Shown here piece after piece: positions 32,510-40,416 of a stretch of DNA of 43,172 nt. The notes below the pieces were generated by a model. That model was not told the DNA's origin. It saw only the letters and a program-made list of their open reading frames with translations, and ran no database searches. Each line of letters opens with the position of its first letter. The stretch's first letter is position 1. The stretch is taken from NCBI GenBank assembly GCA_964591665.1, contig CAZQCV010000003.1, positions 1 to 43,172 on the forward strand, written 5' to 3'. This stretch comes from CAZQCV01 sp964591665. Lineage in GTDB: Bacteria > Patescibacteriota > Minisyncoccia > Phycocordibacterales > UBA9973. Made by a program: the position numbers and the translations under genes.

Positions 32510-33061
32510 ATGCACATAATCAAAAAATACCCACAACTTTCTTTGCTGATCGCTATCTATGCCATATCCTTTTTCTTTATTGAAGTTGCATCTCCTCAAG
32601 AAATCGCTATGAAAGTAGCACCGTATGGAGTCATCGCTATTTTCATAAACGGTATTATGTACACCTATGGATTTACGAGTGTCATTGCGACTATTCTTTT
32701 TCCATTGTTTGGTCTTTATTTTCCAGCGTACCTCGTAGCGATTGTAGGAGGTCTCGGTGCGTCTTTTGGAGATACAACCATACTGAAATATATTAAAGGT
32801 GGGTTGCACACTGAACTCGATACACTTTCAAAAACTCGCTTTGTTCGAAAAGTTGGCAAGTTGCTCGGATTTACACATCCGTGGTTTATTGCGCTCCTTG
32901 GAGTAATTATTCTCTCATCACCGCTTCCTGATGAACTCGGTGCACTGCTTATCGCACGAAGTAATAAAATTCCTACAAAATATTTTAGTATTATTAGTTT
33001 TATCGGAAATACGACCGCGATATATCTCTTGACGCGTATTCTCGATGCTGCGATTAACTAG
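32510..33061 (+). CDS. Multi-helix membrane protein
   Basis: A 183-residue protein with about four to five hydrophobic helices. A loop after residue 80 holds GGLGASFGDTTILKYI, and a hydrophobic ALLGVIILSSPLPDELGALL follows. The GxxxG-like and PLPDE features recall small VTT/DedA-like proteins, but I cannot place it firmly. It is probably co-transcribed with the AI-2E gene. Its end overlaps the convergent regulator gene by 8 bp. Confidence 0.6.
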   Translation: MHIIKKYPQLSLLIAIYAISFFFIEVASPQEIAMKVAPYGVIAIFINGIMYTYGFTSVIATILFPLFGLYFPAYLVAIVGGLGASFGDTTILKYIKGGLHTELDTLSKTRFVRKVGKLLGFTHPWFIALLGVIILSSPLPDELGALLIARSNKIPTKYFSIISFIGNTTAIYLLTRILDAAIN

Positions 33062-33662
33062 CGGATTCAAATAACGTGGCAATATATTGTGCGGTATCTG
33101 GATCTACTTCTGTAGTTTTTAGAAAAATAATTTCGCCTGGTTTGTACTCACTCTGCAGTCTTGTGATTACATGTTCAAGAGGGAACACACTGACATAGAC
33201 ACCTGTTGCGAGAGGTATAAAACGTGCTTTTTTGAGGATATAGCGAACTCGCTCACGTTCGTTTTTATCTTGCGATGAAAAGTTTGTAATAACAAATCTA
33301 TACAGGCCATCCCATGAGAGCGATACGATACCTTGATGCGTAAGGAGCGCGTTGTCATGAAATTTTTGTAGACCTTCTTGCGTAAGATGTGCGTACTGTC
33401 GATCATCGATTGCTTCGATCATGAGCATGCCATCATCAGCAAGTTTTTTGATTGTGCGATTAATGATGTATGTTGGTTTTACTTTTCTATCCGTAGTACC
33501 TGTTTCTTCACGAGCGAGTGTTCGCTCTATTTCAGGAACCAAATCGTCCACAGAAAGTCTTTTACCAATAGCCACAGCCCGTAGTATCAGATACTGTACC
33601 GGCTGACGAGAAACATTCTTTTTTGTTGATTTTATTGGTTTTTTGGGCAATTTACTTGACAT
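33054..33662 (-). CDS. PaaX-like winged-helix regulator with Cas2-fold domain
   Basis: A 202-residue protein. A Lys-rich N-terminus (1-18) leads to a winged-helix region (about 20-105: ILRAVAIGKRLSVDDLV, IIDNRTIKKLADDGMLMI-type helix and a wing with DDRQYAHLT). Residues 116-190 match the Cas2-like ferredoxin fold of PaaX: WDGLYRFVIT, RVRYILKKARFIPLATGVYVSV. This is a regulator, not Cas2: there is no CRISPR locus. The gene diverges from grpE and its own promoter uses one arm of the palindrome at 33691-33726, so autoregulation plus control of grpE-dnaK-dnaJ is inferred. Confidence 0.7.
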   Translation of the reverse strand: MSSKLPKKPIKSTKKNVSRQPVQYLILRAVAIGKRLSVDDLVPEIERTLAREETGTTDRKVKPTYIINRTIKKLADDGMLMIEAIDDRQYAHLTQEGLQKFHDNALLTHQGIVSLSWDGLYRFVITNFSSQDKNERERVRYILKKARFIPLATGVYVSVFPLEHVITRLQSEYKPGEIIFLKTTEVDPDTAQYIATLFESAS

Positions 33663-33668
33663 AAAAAT

Positions 33669-33697
33669 AGTATATACTGTATAACTATATTTGACAA
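33669..33697 (-). promoter_or_regulatory. Promoter of the PaaX-like gene
   Basis: On the minus strand TTGTCA (33697-33692), a 17-bp spacer and TATACT (33674-33669). The -10 ends 6 nt before the ATG at 33662, so it is leaderless. Confidence 0.8.
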
Positions 33698-33726
33698 GTA
33701 TTTTGTATACACAGAAAACTTGTCAA
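33691..33726. promoter_or_regulatory. Inverted repeat operator between divergent promoters
   Basis: Perfect 9-bp arms TTGACAAGT (33691-33699) and ACTTGTCAA (33718-33726), 18 bp apart. Each arm contains the outward TTGTCA -35 box of one promoter. A dimeric regulator on this site would block both. The arms differ from the HrcA CIRCE element. Confidence 0.75.
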
Positions 33727-33747
33727 AAGTTTACTAATCTGTATAAT
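33720..33747 (+). promoter_or_regulatory. Promoter of grpE
   Basis: TTGTCA (33720-33725), a 16-bp spacer and TATAAT (33742-33747). The -10 ends 7 nt before the ATG at 33755, predicting a leaderless message. The in-frame ATG at 33746 lies in the -10 itself and is rejected as the start. Confidence 0.85.
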
Positions 33748-33754
33748 GAACAAT

Positions 33755-34348
33755 ATGAATGACGAAGAAATCAAAATTGAAGAGCCTGTAGAAGAAATAG
33801 AAGATGTTTCTTTTGAATCTACAGAAGAGGGTGAGGGTGAGGCGTTTGTAAAAGATAAACTTCGGAAACTCAAAGACCAATTAAAAGAAGTTCAGGCAGA
33901 GAAACAAGAGTATCTTACAAATTGGCAACGTGAACGAGCAGATTTTATCAACTACAAAAAAGATGAACTTGCCCGAAAAAACGAGTCGGCAAATTATGTG
34001 AAGGAAAAGTTTCTCATCGATCTGCTTCCCGTTCTTGATGCCTACGATATGGCTTTTATGAATAAAGAAGCATGGGAAAAAGTAGACAAAAACTGGCGAG
34101 TAGGTGTGGAGTATATATATCAGCAACTTACCAAAACGCTCGGTGAACATGGTCTGGAAGAAATTCCCGCCTCGGAAGGTACACATTTTGATCCAAATCT
34201 TCATCAAGCGATAGAGGCGATTCAAACACAAGATCAGTCACAAGATCGAACGATTCAAAAGGTTATGCAGAAAGGGTATCGAACCAAAGAAAAAGTAATC
34301 CGACCTGCACGAGTGATCGTCTATGAACGCAGTCAGCAAAATAATTAA
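33755..34348 (+). CDS. grpE: Nucleotide exchange factor GrpE
   Basis: A 197-residue DnaK cochaperone that releases ADP. An acidic N-terminus (about 1-45, Glu-rich) is followed by a long coiled-coil (KLKDQLKEVQAEKQEYLTNWQRERADFINY) and a compact beta domain with DLLPVLDAYDMAF, GLEEIPASEGTHFDPNLHQA and the ending VIRPARVIVYE. Length is typical. First gene of the grpE-dnaK-nucleotidyltransferase-dnaJ set, with dnaK 30 bp downstream once the assembly gap is closed. Confidence 0.95.
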   Translation: MNDEEIKIEEPVEEIEDVSFESTEEGEGEAFVKDKLRKLKDQLKEVQAEKQEYLTNWQRERADFINYKKDELARKNESANYVKEKFLIDLLPVLDAYDMAFMNKEAWEKVDKNWRVGVEYIYQQLTKTLGEHGLEEIPASEGTHFDPNLHQAIEAIQTQDQSQDRTIQKVMQKGYRTKEKVIRPARVIVYERSQQNN

Positions 34349-34378
34349 AAGTTTTATTAATACAAAAAGAGTTATCAT

Positions 34379-34431
34379 ATGTCTAAAATAATTGGTATTG
34401 ACTTAGGTACAACAAACTCAGCGGTTGCTAT
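34379..34431 (+). other. Left-hand copy of the dnaK start at an assembly gap
   Basis: From the ATG this stretch reads MSKIIGIDLGTTNSAVA and breaks into the N run. Bases 34377-34431 are identical to 34532-34586. It is most likely the same DNA seen from both contig ends and not a second gene. Confidence 0.92.
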
Positions 34432-34531
34432 NNNNNNNNNNNNNNNNNNNNNNNNNNNNNNNNNNNNNNNNNNNNNNNNNNNNNNNNNNNNNNNNNNNNN
34501 NNNNNNNNNNNNNNNNNNNNNNNNNNNNNNN
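34432..34531. other. 100-N scaffold gap
   Basis: Exactly 100 unknown bases. Flanked by a 55-bp exact duplicate, so the real gap is probably zero, with contigs that overlap. Confidence 0.95.
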
Positions 34532-34533
34532 AT

Positions 34534-36432
34534 ATGTCTAAAATAATTGGTATTGACTTAGGTACAACAAACTCAGCGGTTGCTATCATCGAAGGTGGAC
34601 AACCAAAAATAATAGAAAACATAGAAGGTGCACGAACAACACCATCTATTGTGGCACTCGCAAAAAACGGCGATCGTCTTGTAGGACTTCTCGCAAAGCG
34701 ACAAGCAGTCACAAACCCAGAGAACACTATCTCTGGTATCAAACGATTCATGGGTCACCGATTTGCAGATCCAGAAGTACAGAAAGACCTCGGGACACTT
34801 TCATACAAAGTTCAAGCAGATAGTTCTGGTGGTGTTGAGGTAAAAATGGGTGAAGAATGGAAACGTCCAGAAGAAGTATCAGCAATGATTCTTGCAAAAA
34901 TCAAAGCTGATGTAGAAGCGAAACTCGGAGAAAAAGTCACAGAAGCGATCATCACCGTTCCTGCGTACTTTAATGATTCACAACGTAAAGCAACAAAAGA
35001 CGCTGGTGCCATCGCAGGTCTTGATGTAAAACGTATCATTAACGAACCTACCGCAGCTGCACTCGCCTATGGATTTAACAGTCGCAAGAACGAAAAAATA
35101 GTTGTGTATGACTTTGGAGGAGGTACCTTTGACGTAACAGTACTCGAAGTTGGCGATGATGTTATCGAAGTGAAATCAACTGATGGTGACTCACACATGG
35201 GTGGTGAAGATATTGACCGTGAGATTATCAAATGGATTGCAAATGAATTCCAAAAAGAATCTGGTGTTGATGTTACGAAAGACGTACTCGCACTGCAGCG
35301 CTTAAAAGAAGCAGCTGAAAAAGCAAAGCATGAACTTTCAACTACCTCTGAAACAGAAATCAATATTCCGTTTATCACTTCAACAGCCGCAGGGCCACAG
35401 CACTTGCTCCTCAAGATGACCCGAGCAGGTCTTGAACAACTTGCAAATGAATACATTACACGTTCGATCGAAATTACAAAGCGCGCTATTGATGCATCAC
35501 CGTTTAAACTTGCGGATATTAATGAAGTAATCTTGGTTGGTGGTCAGACACGTATGCCAGCGATTGTAGAAGCAGTAAAATCACTCTTTGGCAAAGAACC
35601 TAACCGTTCTATTAACCCAGACGAAGTAGTAGCACTCGGTGCTGCTATCCAAGGTGGTGTAATGAAAGGTGACGTACGAGATATTCTTTTGCTCGATGTG
35701 ATTCCACTTTCTCTCGGTATTGAGACGCTCGGTGGTGTGATGACAAAACTTATCGAACGAAATACGACGATTCCAAGTTCTAAATCACAAATATTCTCAA
35801 CAGCGGCAGACAACCAAACAAGCGTAGAGATCCATATCGGTCAAGGTGAACGACCAATGGCGGCTGATAACAAATCCCTCGGACGATTTATCTTAGATGG
35901 AGTTCCACCAGCACCACGAGGTATCCCGCAAATCGAAGTTACCTTTGACGTTGATGCAAACGGTATTCTTAACGTGACCGCAAAAGACAAGGCAAGTAAC
36001 AAATCACAGTCTATTCGCATAGAGTCTTCATCTGGTCTAACTGACGAAGAAATCAAGAAGATGCAAAAAGACGCTGAAGATCATGCTGAAGAAGATAAGA
36101 AAAAGAAAGAGATTGCCGATGTAAAAAATACTGCTGAGATGCTTATCTTTACTGCAGAAAAAGAAACCAAAGAATATGAATCAAAGATTCCAAAAGAAGT
36201 AGTAGATGGTATCAATGAAAAAGTTACCGCGCTCAAATCAGTCAAAGACGGCACAGATTTAGAAGCAATCAAAAAAGCAACACAAGATCTTTCTTCTGAA
36301 ATATCAAAAATCGGAGAAGCACTTCAAAAAGCAGGTCAGGATACCGCATCAGGAACTCCTGAAACACAAAATCCCGAAGTAGACACTACAGGGGCACAAG
36401 ACGCTGAAGTAGAAGGAGAAAGTAAAAATTAA
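34534..36432 (+). CDS. dnaK: Chaperone DnaK (Hsp70)
   Basis: A 632-residue Hsp70 that binds exposed hydrophobic segments in an ATP-dependent cycle. The actin-like ATPase holds GIDLGTTNSAVA, VYDFGGGTFDVTVLE and ILVGGQTRMPA; the substrate domain begins near residue 385 after the linker DVIPLSLGIETLGG; a helical lid and an acidic low-complexity tail finish the protein. Length is normal. The true start corresponds to both 34379 and 34534 after the gap is collapsed. Confidence 0.97.
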   Translation: MSKIIGIDLGTTNSAVAIIEGGQPKIIENIEGARTTPSIVALAKNGDRLVGLLAKRQAVTNPENTISGIKRFMGHRFADPEVQKDLGTLSYKVQADSSGGVEVKMGEEWKRPEEVSAMILAKIKADVEAKLGEKVTEAIITVPAYFNDSQRKATKDAGAIAGLDVKRIINEPTAAALAYGFNSRKNEKIVVYDFGGGTFDVTVLEVGDDVIEVKSTDGDSHMGGEDIDREIIKWIANEFQKESGVDVTKDVLALQRLKEAAEKAKHELSTTSETEINIPFITSTAAGPQHLLLKMTRAGLEQLANEYITRSIEITKRAIDASPFKLADINEVILVGGQTRMPAIVEAVKSLFGKEPNRSINPDEVVALGAAIQGGVMKGDVRDILLLDVIPLSLGIETLGGVMTKLIERNTTIPSSKSQIFSTAADNQTSVEIHIGQGERPMAADNKSLGRFILDGVPPAPRGIPQIEVTFDVDANGILNVTAKDKASNKSQSIRIESSSGLTDEEIKKMQKDAEDHAEEDKKKKEIADVKNTAEMLIFTAEKETKEYESKIPKEVVDGINEKVTALKSVKDGTDLEAIKKATQDLSSEISKIGEALQKAGQDTASGTPETQNPEVDTTGAQDAEVEGESKN

Positions 36433-36440
36433 AAACAGTT

Positions 36441-36475
36441 GAGAATACCAGAAGACTAGGAGTCCTGGTATTCTC
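36441..36475 (+). terminator. Perfect hairpin after dnaK, abutting the next promoter
   Basis: GAGAATACCAG/CTGGTATTCTC (36441-36451, 36465-36475) with an inner GACT/AGTC. It lacks a T run and ends 3 bp before TATAAT (36479-36484), so it may be an operator or an RNA-end structure as well as a terminator. Confidence 0.55.
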
Positions 36476-36478
36476 CTG

Positions 36479-36484
36479 TATAAT
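36479..36484 (+). promoter_or_regulatory. -10 box upstream of the nucleotidyltransferase-dnaJ genes
   Basis: TATAAT ends 8 nt before the ATG at 36493, predicting a leaderless message. The -35 region is inside the preceding hairpin. Confidence 0.55.
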
Positions 36485-36492
36485 GAAGCAAT

Positions 36493-36903
36493 ATGTATAT
36501 GCATGTACTCATTTTTGGCACATTTGATGGATTCCATAGTGGACACGATGCTTATGTGCAAGAAGCGTACAAAATGGGAACAAAAGTATCAGCTGTTATT
36601 ACACCAGATGCTGTTGTTAAAACACTTAAGCAATATACACCTAGATATTCAGAAATAGAGCGGAGCGAGTTTTTGAAAGAAAAGTATCCTACCATATCTA
36701 CCATAATCGGTGATAAAGATGTTTCAAGCTGGAATATTCTTGAAACGCTTACACCAGATGCTGTTCTTCTGGGATATGATCAAGATGAACTTGCTCAATC
36801 TATACAAAAATCAGCGTACGTAGAGCGAATGCAAACGCCTATCCTTAGGGCAAAACCGTACAAGGCAGACATCTATCATAATTCACTATTACATAACCAA
36901 TAA
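36493..36903 (+). CDS. Cytidylyltransferase-like nucleotidyltransferase
   Basis: A 136-residue protein of the HIGH-type nucleotidyltransferase superfamily. GTFDGFHSGHD (about residues 10-20) carries the nucleotide-binding loop with the second His in place; TPDAVLLGYDQ lies before the C-terminal part. The closest groups are glycerol-3-phosphate cytidylyltransferase (TagD) and archaeal-type FAD synthetase; I cannot choose between them. It is short of the full RibF length (about 310) and has no riboflavin kinase domain. Its place between dnaK and dnaJ is unusual. A start at 36499 is also possible, but 36493 fits the promoter. Confidence 0.75.
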   Translation: MYMHVLIFGTFDGFHSGHDAYVQEAYKMGTKVSAVITPDAVVKTLKQYTPRYSEIERSEFLKEKYPTISTIIGDKDVSSWNILETLTPDAVLLGYDQDELAQSIQKSAYVERMQTPILRAKPYKADIYHNSLLHNQ

Positions 36904-36909
36904 TTATCC

Positions 36910-38001
36910 ATGGCAAAAGACTATTATGCAATACTTGGTGTTGATAAAAATGCATCACCAGATGAAATAAAAAAAGCTTTTCATAAAGCAGCACATAAGC
37001 ACCACCCAGACAAAAATGGCGGTGATGATACCAAGTTTAAAGAAGCTAATGAAGCGTATCAGGTGCTCTCTGACAAAGACAAGCGTGCACGATATGACCA
37101 GTTCGGGAATGCTGATGCGGGTGGTTTTGGTGGTGGCTATGGAGGAGGTTTTGATCCGAATGGTTTTGGATTTGACTTCTCTCAAGGTTTTGGAGGTCAG
37201 CAAGGGTTTGATATGGGTGATCTTGGCGATATATTTGGTGAATTTTTTGGTGGTAGTCGAACCAGTCGTGGAGGTCAAAGAAAAGGAAGAGATTATGAGA
37301 TAAGTGTAGTTGTCTCATTTAAAGATGCACTCTTCGGTACAGATAAAACCATTTCTATCTCGCACAACGTCATGTGTGATAGTTGTGACGGCACAGGAGA
37401 TAAACACAAAAAGCCACGTGTAACATGTCGTACTTGTAACGGAAAAGGAAGCACTTACGGAGTGAAACAAACTTTTCTTGGTAATATTCAAACAAGTATG
37501 CCCTGCACAACTTGTGGTGGTGTAGGTACCGTACCTGAAACGGTATGTAGTGTTTGTAGAGGGGCAGGTGTTGTTTCAAAAAAAGAAACACTTACTATCA
37601 CGATACCTGCGGGAATAGAAGATGGTGCAACACTCAAAGCAACAGGAAAAGGTGATGCCATACTCGCAGGTAAAAGTGGAGATCTGTATGTTTTAATTCA
37701 TGTAGAGAAAGATAAGGTTTTTACACGATACAACCAAGATCTTTTTGCGACTATTCATGTCCCGTTACCAGATGCAATGCTCGGAGGGACACACACACTA
37801 CATACACACGATGGTGATATTACTATAAAAATACCAGAAGGTTTACAACACGGAGAAAAACTACGCGTAAAAGATAAAGGTGTTCCTATAAATAAGAATA
37901 GCCGCGGTGATCTGTATGTTACCGTACTTGTTGATATACCAAAGAAACTTACCAAACAACAACGACAACTTGTTGAACAGTTACGAGAAACACTTGATTA
38001 G
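36910..38001 (+). CDS. dnaJ: Chaperone DnaJ (Hsp40)
   Basis: A 363-residue DnaK cochaperone. The J-domain (1-66) has the catalytic HHPDKNGG; a Gly/Phe-rich linker follows (FGGGYGGGFDPNGFGFDF); the zinc domain carries four CxxCxGxG repeats (CDSCDGTG, CRTCNGKG, CTTCGGVG, CSVCRGAG); the two C-terminal beta domains and a dimer helix end it. Length is near normal. It lies 6 bp after the nucleotidyltransferase gene and converges with cysS, overlapping it by 4 bp at the 3-prime ends. Confidence 0.97.
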   Translation: MAKDYYAILGVDKNASPDEIKKAFHKAAHKHHPDKNGGDDTKFKEANEAYQVLSDKDKRARYDQFGNADAGGFGGGYGGGFDPNGFGFDFSQGFGGQQGFDMGDLGDIFGEFFGGSRTSRGGQRKGRDYEISVVVSFKDALFGTDKTISISHNVMCDSCDGTGDKHKKPRVTCRTCNGKGSTYGVKQTFLGNIQTSMPCTTCGGVGTVPETVCSVCRGAGVVSKKETLTITIPAGIEDGATLKATGKGDAILAGKSGDLYVLIHVEKDKVFTRYNQDLFATIHVPLPDAMLGGTHTLHTHDGDITIKIPEGLQHGEKLRVKDKGVPINKNSRGDLYVTVLVDIPKKLTKQQRQLVEQLRETLD

Positions 38002-39422
38002 CGCTTTTCGACGGTTTGACCATCTGAAGTGTCTTTAACTTCATAGCCAAGTCTGGTGATTTCATCACGGATATCATCAGAAAGTTTCCAGTTTTTATCT
38101 GCACGAGCACGGTCACGTTTTTCAAGTAGGTCTTTTACAGATTGAGGGATCTCAACAATCTCTTTTGTGTGGATCTTGTCCATACCAAGACCTAACACGG
38201 TATCAAACTCTTTTAACAATGCAGGCTTAAGTGTGTGCACAAGCGATTTATCTCGTATAAGTTCATGAATAAGTGCAAGAACTTTTGCAGTATTTAAATC
38301 ATCTAGGAGATATTCTTTGAATTTTTGACGGTAGTCGGCAATAATCTTTGCTTCAGATTCTGAAATTTTGAGCATCTCTTTGTTATCAGTATTATTAAGA
38401 GAATAAAAAGCACGTACTCTTACAAGCGCCTGTTGTGCAGCCTCAAGAGATTCCCAGGTAAAATTAAGTGCTGATCGATAATGAGCCCCAAGATATAAGT
38501 AGCGAAGCGCATACGGATCAAAACCTCGATCGATAACGTCTTGAATACGAATCCAATTACCGAGACTCTTACTCATCTTTTCTCCATTAACGGTAAGGAA
38601 GTTGTGGTGAACCCAGTACTTTGCAAAGAGCTTTCCTGTCGCTCCCTCTGATTGTGCTATTTCATTTTCGTGATGGACTGGAATATGATCTATACCACCA
38701 GTGTGGATTTCAAAAGTCTCACCAAGATACTTCATGCTCATAGCTGAACACTCTATATGCCATCCTGGAAAACCATCACCCCATGGCGATGGCCAATGCA
38801 TGGCATGATCAGAAAAATGACCAACTCGTTTAAACCATAGCGCAAAGTCGTGAGGATGCTTCTTGTAACTGCCAGTCTCAACTTCGTCACGGACTGCTAC
38901 GAGTTTTTCGGCAAGCTTCTGTCCTGATAATTCTCCGTAAGCAGGGAACTGTGAGATATCAAAATATACAGCTTCTGGGGTGTCATACGCTATGTTTTTA
39001 TCGATAAGGCGCTGTACTAGTTGTATCTGCTCTTGAATATGGTCAGTTGCTTTTGCAACAATAGTAGGACGAAGAATTCCCAAAAGGTCCATCGATTTGT
39101 AAAAATCATCAGTGAAGTATTCGGCAACTTCCCAAACAGTTTTCCCATATTTTTTTGCACCTTTTTCGAGTTTGTCTTCGCCTGCATCAGCATCAGAAGA
39201 AAGATGTCCTACATCTGTTACATTTTGAACATGAGTGACCTTGAACCCTGTGTATTCTAACGTACGGCGCAAAATATCATCCATGGTATATTTACGACCG
39301 TGACCGATATGTGCATAATCATAAACCGTCATACCACATGTATACATGCCGACTGTTTGTGAGTCGTATGCTTCTATTTGTTCAAGTTGGCGTGATTTTG
39401 TGTTGTAGAGATTTAGAGCCAT
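37998..39422 (-). CDS. cysS: Cysteinyl-tRNA synthetase
   Basis: A 474-residue class I synthetase. C29 (MYTCGMT) with HIECSAM and the paired HEN motif form the zinc site that picks cysteine; HIGH is at residues 38-41; KMSKS is in GEKMSKSLGNW. The C-terminal anticodon domain is present. ATG at 39422 fits the family N-terminus (MALNLYNT); an in-frame ATG at 39434 would add four residues. It overlaps the corA stop by 10 bp, so both are probably co-transcribed. Confidence 0.95.
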   Translation of the reverse strand: MALNLYNTKSRQLEQIEAYDSQTVGMYTCGMTVYDYAHIGHGRKYTMDDILRRTLEYTGFKVTHVQNVTDVGHLSSDADAGEDKLEKGAKKYGKTVWEVAEYFTDDFYKSMDLLGILRPTIVAKATDHIQEQIQLVQRLIDKNIAYDTPEAVYFDISQFPAYGELSGQKLAEKLVAVRDEVETGSYKKHPHDFALWFKRVGHFSDHAMHWPSPWGDGFPGWHIECSAMSMKYLGETFEIHTGGIDHIPVHHENEIAQSEGATGKLFAKYWVHHNFLTVNGEKMSKSLGNWIRIQDVIDRGFDPYALRYLYLGAHYRSALNFTWESLEAAQQALVRVRAFYSLNNTDNKEMLKISESEAKIIADYRQKFKEYLLDDLNTAKVLALIHELIRDKSLVHTLKPALLKEFDTVLGLGMDKIHTKEIVEIPQSVKDLLEKRDRARADKNWKLSDDIRDEITRLGYEVKDTSDGQTVEKR

Positions 39423-40327
39423 CGTTTTTTCCATAGATAATAAACAACAATAATACTACTTAGAATCATTGCACCAAATACCATAACCAAATTATCTATT
39501 TCGTCTAGTGCAAGGAACTGACTGTGCATGCTAAAAATCCAAGCAATCATTGAAGCAGGAAGGGTAATGATAGAAAATATCGTGAGGCGCTTGATAACCT
39601 TGTTTGTTTTTTCATTAAGGAGTGAATCATTAGTCTCACGAAGATCAGTGATGATGTCATGGTGTCGGTCTAGTGTACTCTGTATACGATTTCGTTCACT
39701 TTCGATGTTTCTAATATAGAAAATAAAATGCGGACCGATAAACTCTTTGAGTGTTGTTTCCAATGATTGTAAGATATCTCCGTGATAGTGAATAGCTCTC
39801 TTGAAATCAATAAGAACACGATTCGCTTTTGAGATAGCACGTACCATCTCTCCTTCGCGATGTGAAAATATTTGGTGCTCGATCGAACGAATCAGTTCAT
39901 GAAGCTCGTCTAGTTCGAACTGTGTGTGTTTATACAATTCTTTGAGTGCGTGAAAAAACAGAAAACCAGCATGGTCACCGATTTCGCTTTTATCTAAGAA
40001 AGAATTAATTTCAAATAGTTTTGAAAATTCATGAAGTGGATCGACGGTCTCATAGTGTACCGTAATCATGAATTTTTTTCCTATAACAAAGTCGACTTCG
40101 CGTTCCAGTGCGTTCTCTGTTATTCCAGGTTTTAGAACAGGAAAATGCAGCACGGTATAGACGAGGTTTTCATAGAGATCAACTTTTGAACGAAGTGTAG
40201 GGTTGAACATTTCTTCTCCAACAAGAACAGGAAGACGGTATTCGTCCATGAGGCTCATAATCTCTTCTTTGCTTGGGGACTCGAGATCAATCCAAACAAG
40301 GCCTTTGTACGTGTATTTTGAAATCAT
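39413..40327 (-). CDS. corA: CorA-family divalent cation channel with altered signature
   Basis: A 304-residue CorA-like protein with a soluble N-terminal domain, a long helix and two C-terminal membrane helices (about 245-265 and 278-298). Between these helices the universal GMN selectivity motif is replaced: the sequence reads FSMHSQ. The short charged end (KKRW) fits CorA. Ion specificity is uncertain; the family carries Mg, Co or Zn ions. The -10 TATACT (40340-40335, minus) ends 7 nt before the ATG, predicting a leaderless transcript. Confidence 0.85.
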   Translation of the reverse strand: MISKYTYKGLVWIDLESPSKEEIMSLMDEYRLPVLVGEEMFNPTLRSKVDLYENLVYTVLHFPVLKPGITENALEREVDFVIGKKFMITVHYETVDPLHEFSKLFEINSFLDKSEIGDHAGFLFFHALKELYKHTQFELDELHELIRSIEHQIFSHREGEMVRAISKANRVLIDFKRAIHYHGDILQSLETTLKEFIGPHFIFYIRNIESERNRIQSTLDRHHDIITDLRETNDSLLNEKTNKVIKRLTIFSIITLPASMIAWIFSMHSQFLALDEIDNLVMVFGAMILSSIIVVYYLWKKRWL

Positions 40328-40348
40328 ACTGTATAGTATAGCCTATTT

Positions 40349-40366
40349 TGTGCTAGATGTGCTAGG
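40349..40366. repeat. Tandem 9-bp repeats between corA and rplU
   Basis: TGTGCTAGA and TGTGCTAGG lie head to tail at about -35 of corA (minus) and upstream of rplU. A regulator site is possible; two copies could also be chance. Confidence 0.3.
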
Positions 40367-40400
40367 GAAAAGGCACATTGACTTTCTCTCTGTTTTAGAG

Positions 40401-40406
40401 TATACT
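40401..40406 (+). promoter_or_regulatory. -10 box of rplU
   Basis: TATACT ends 10 nt before the rplU ATG at 40417; the leader would be about 4 nt. Confidence 0.5.
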
Positions 40407-40416
40407 TTTGGGTATT

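Noticed and set aside
33054..33662. Cas2 endonuclease and hence a CRISPR-Cas locus
   Set aside because: The ferredoxin-like domain follows a winged helix as in PaaX, and there are no repeats, spacers or other cas genes in the window.
34379..34586. Tandem duplication of the dnaK 5-prime end
   Set aside because: The exact 55-bp identity and 100-N run fit an assembler join much better than a biological duplication.
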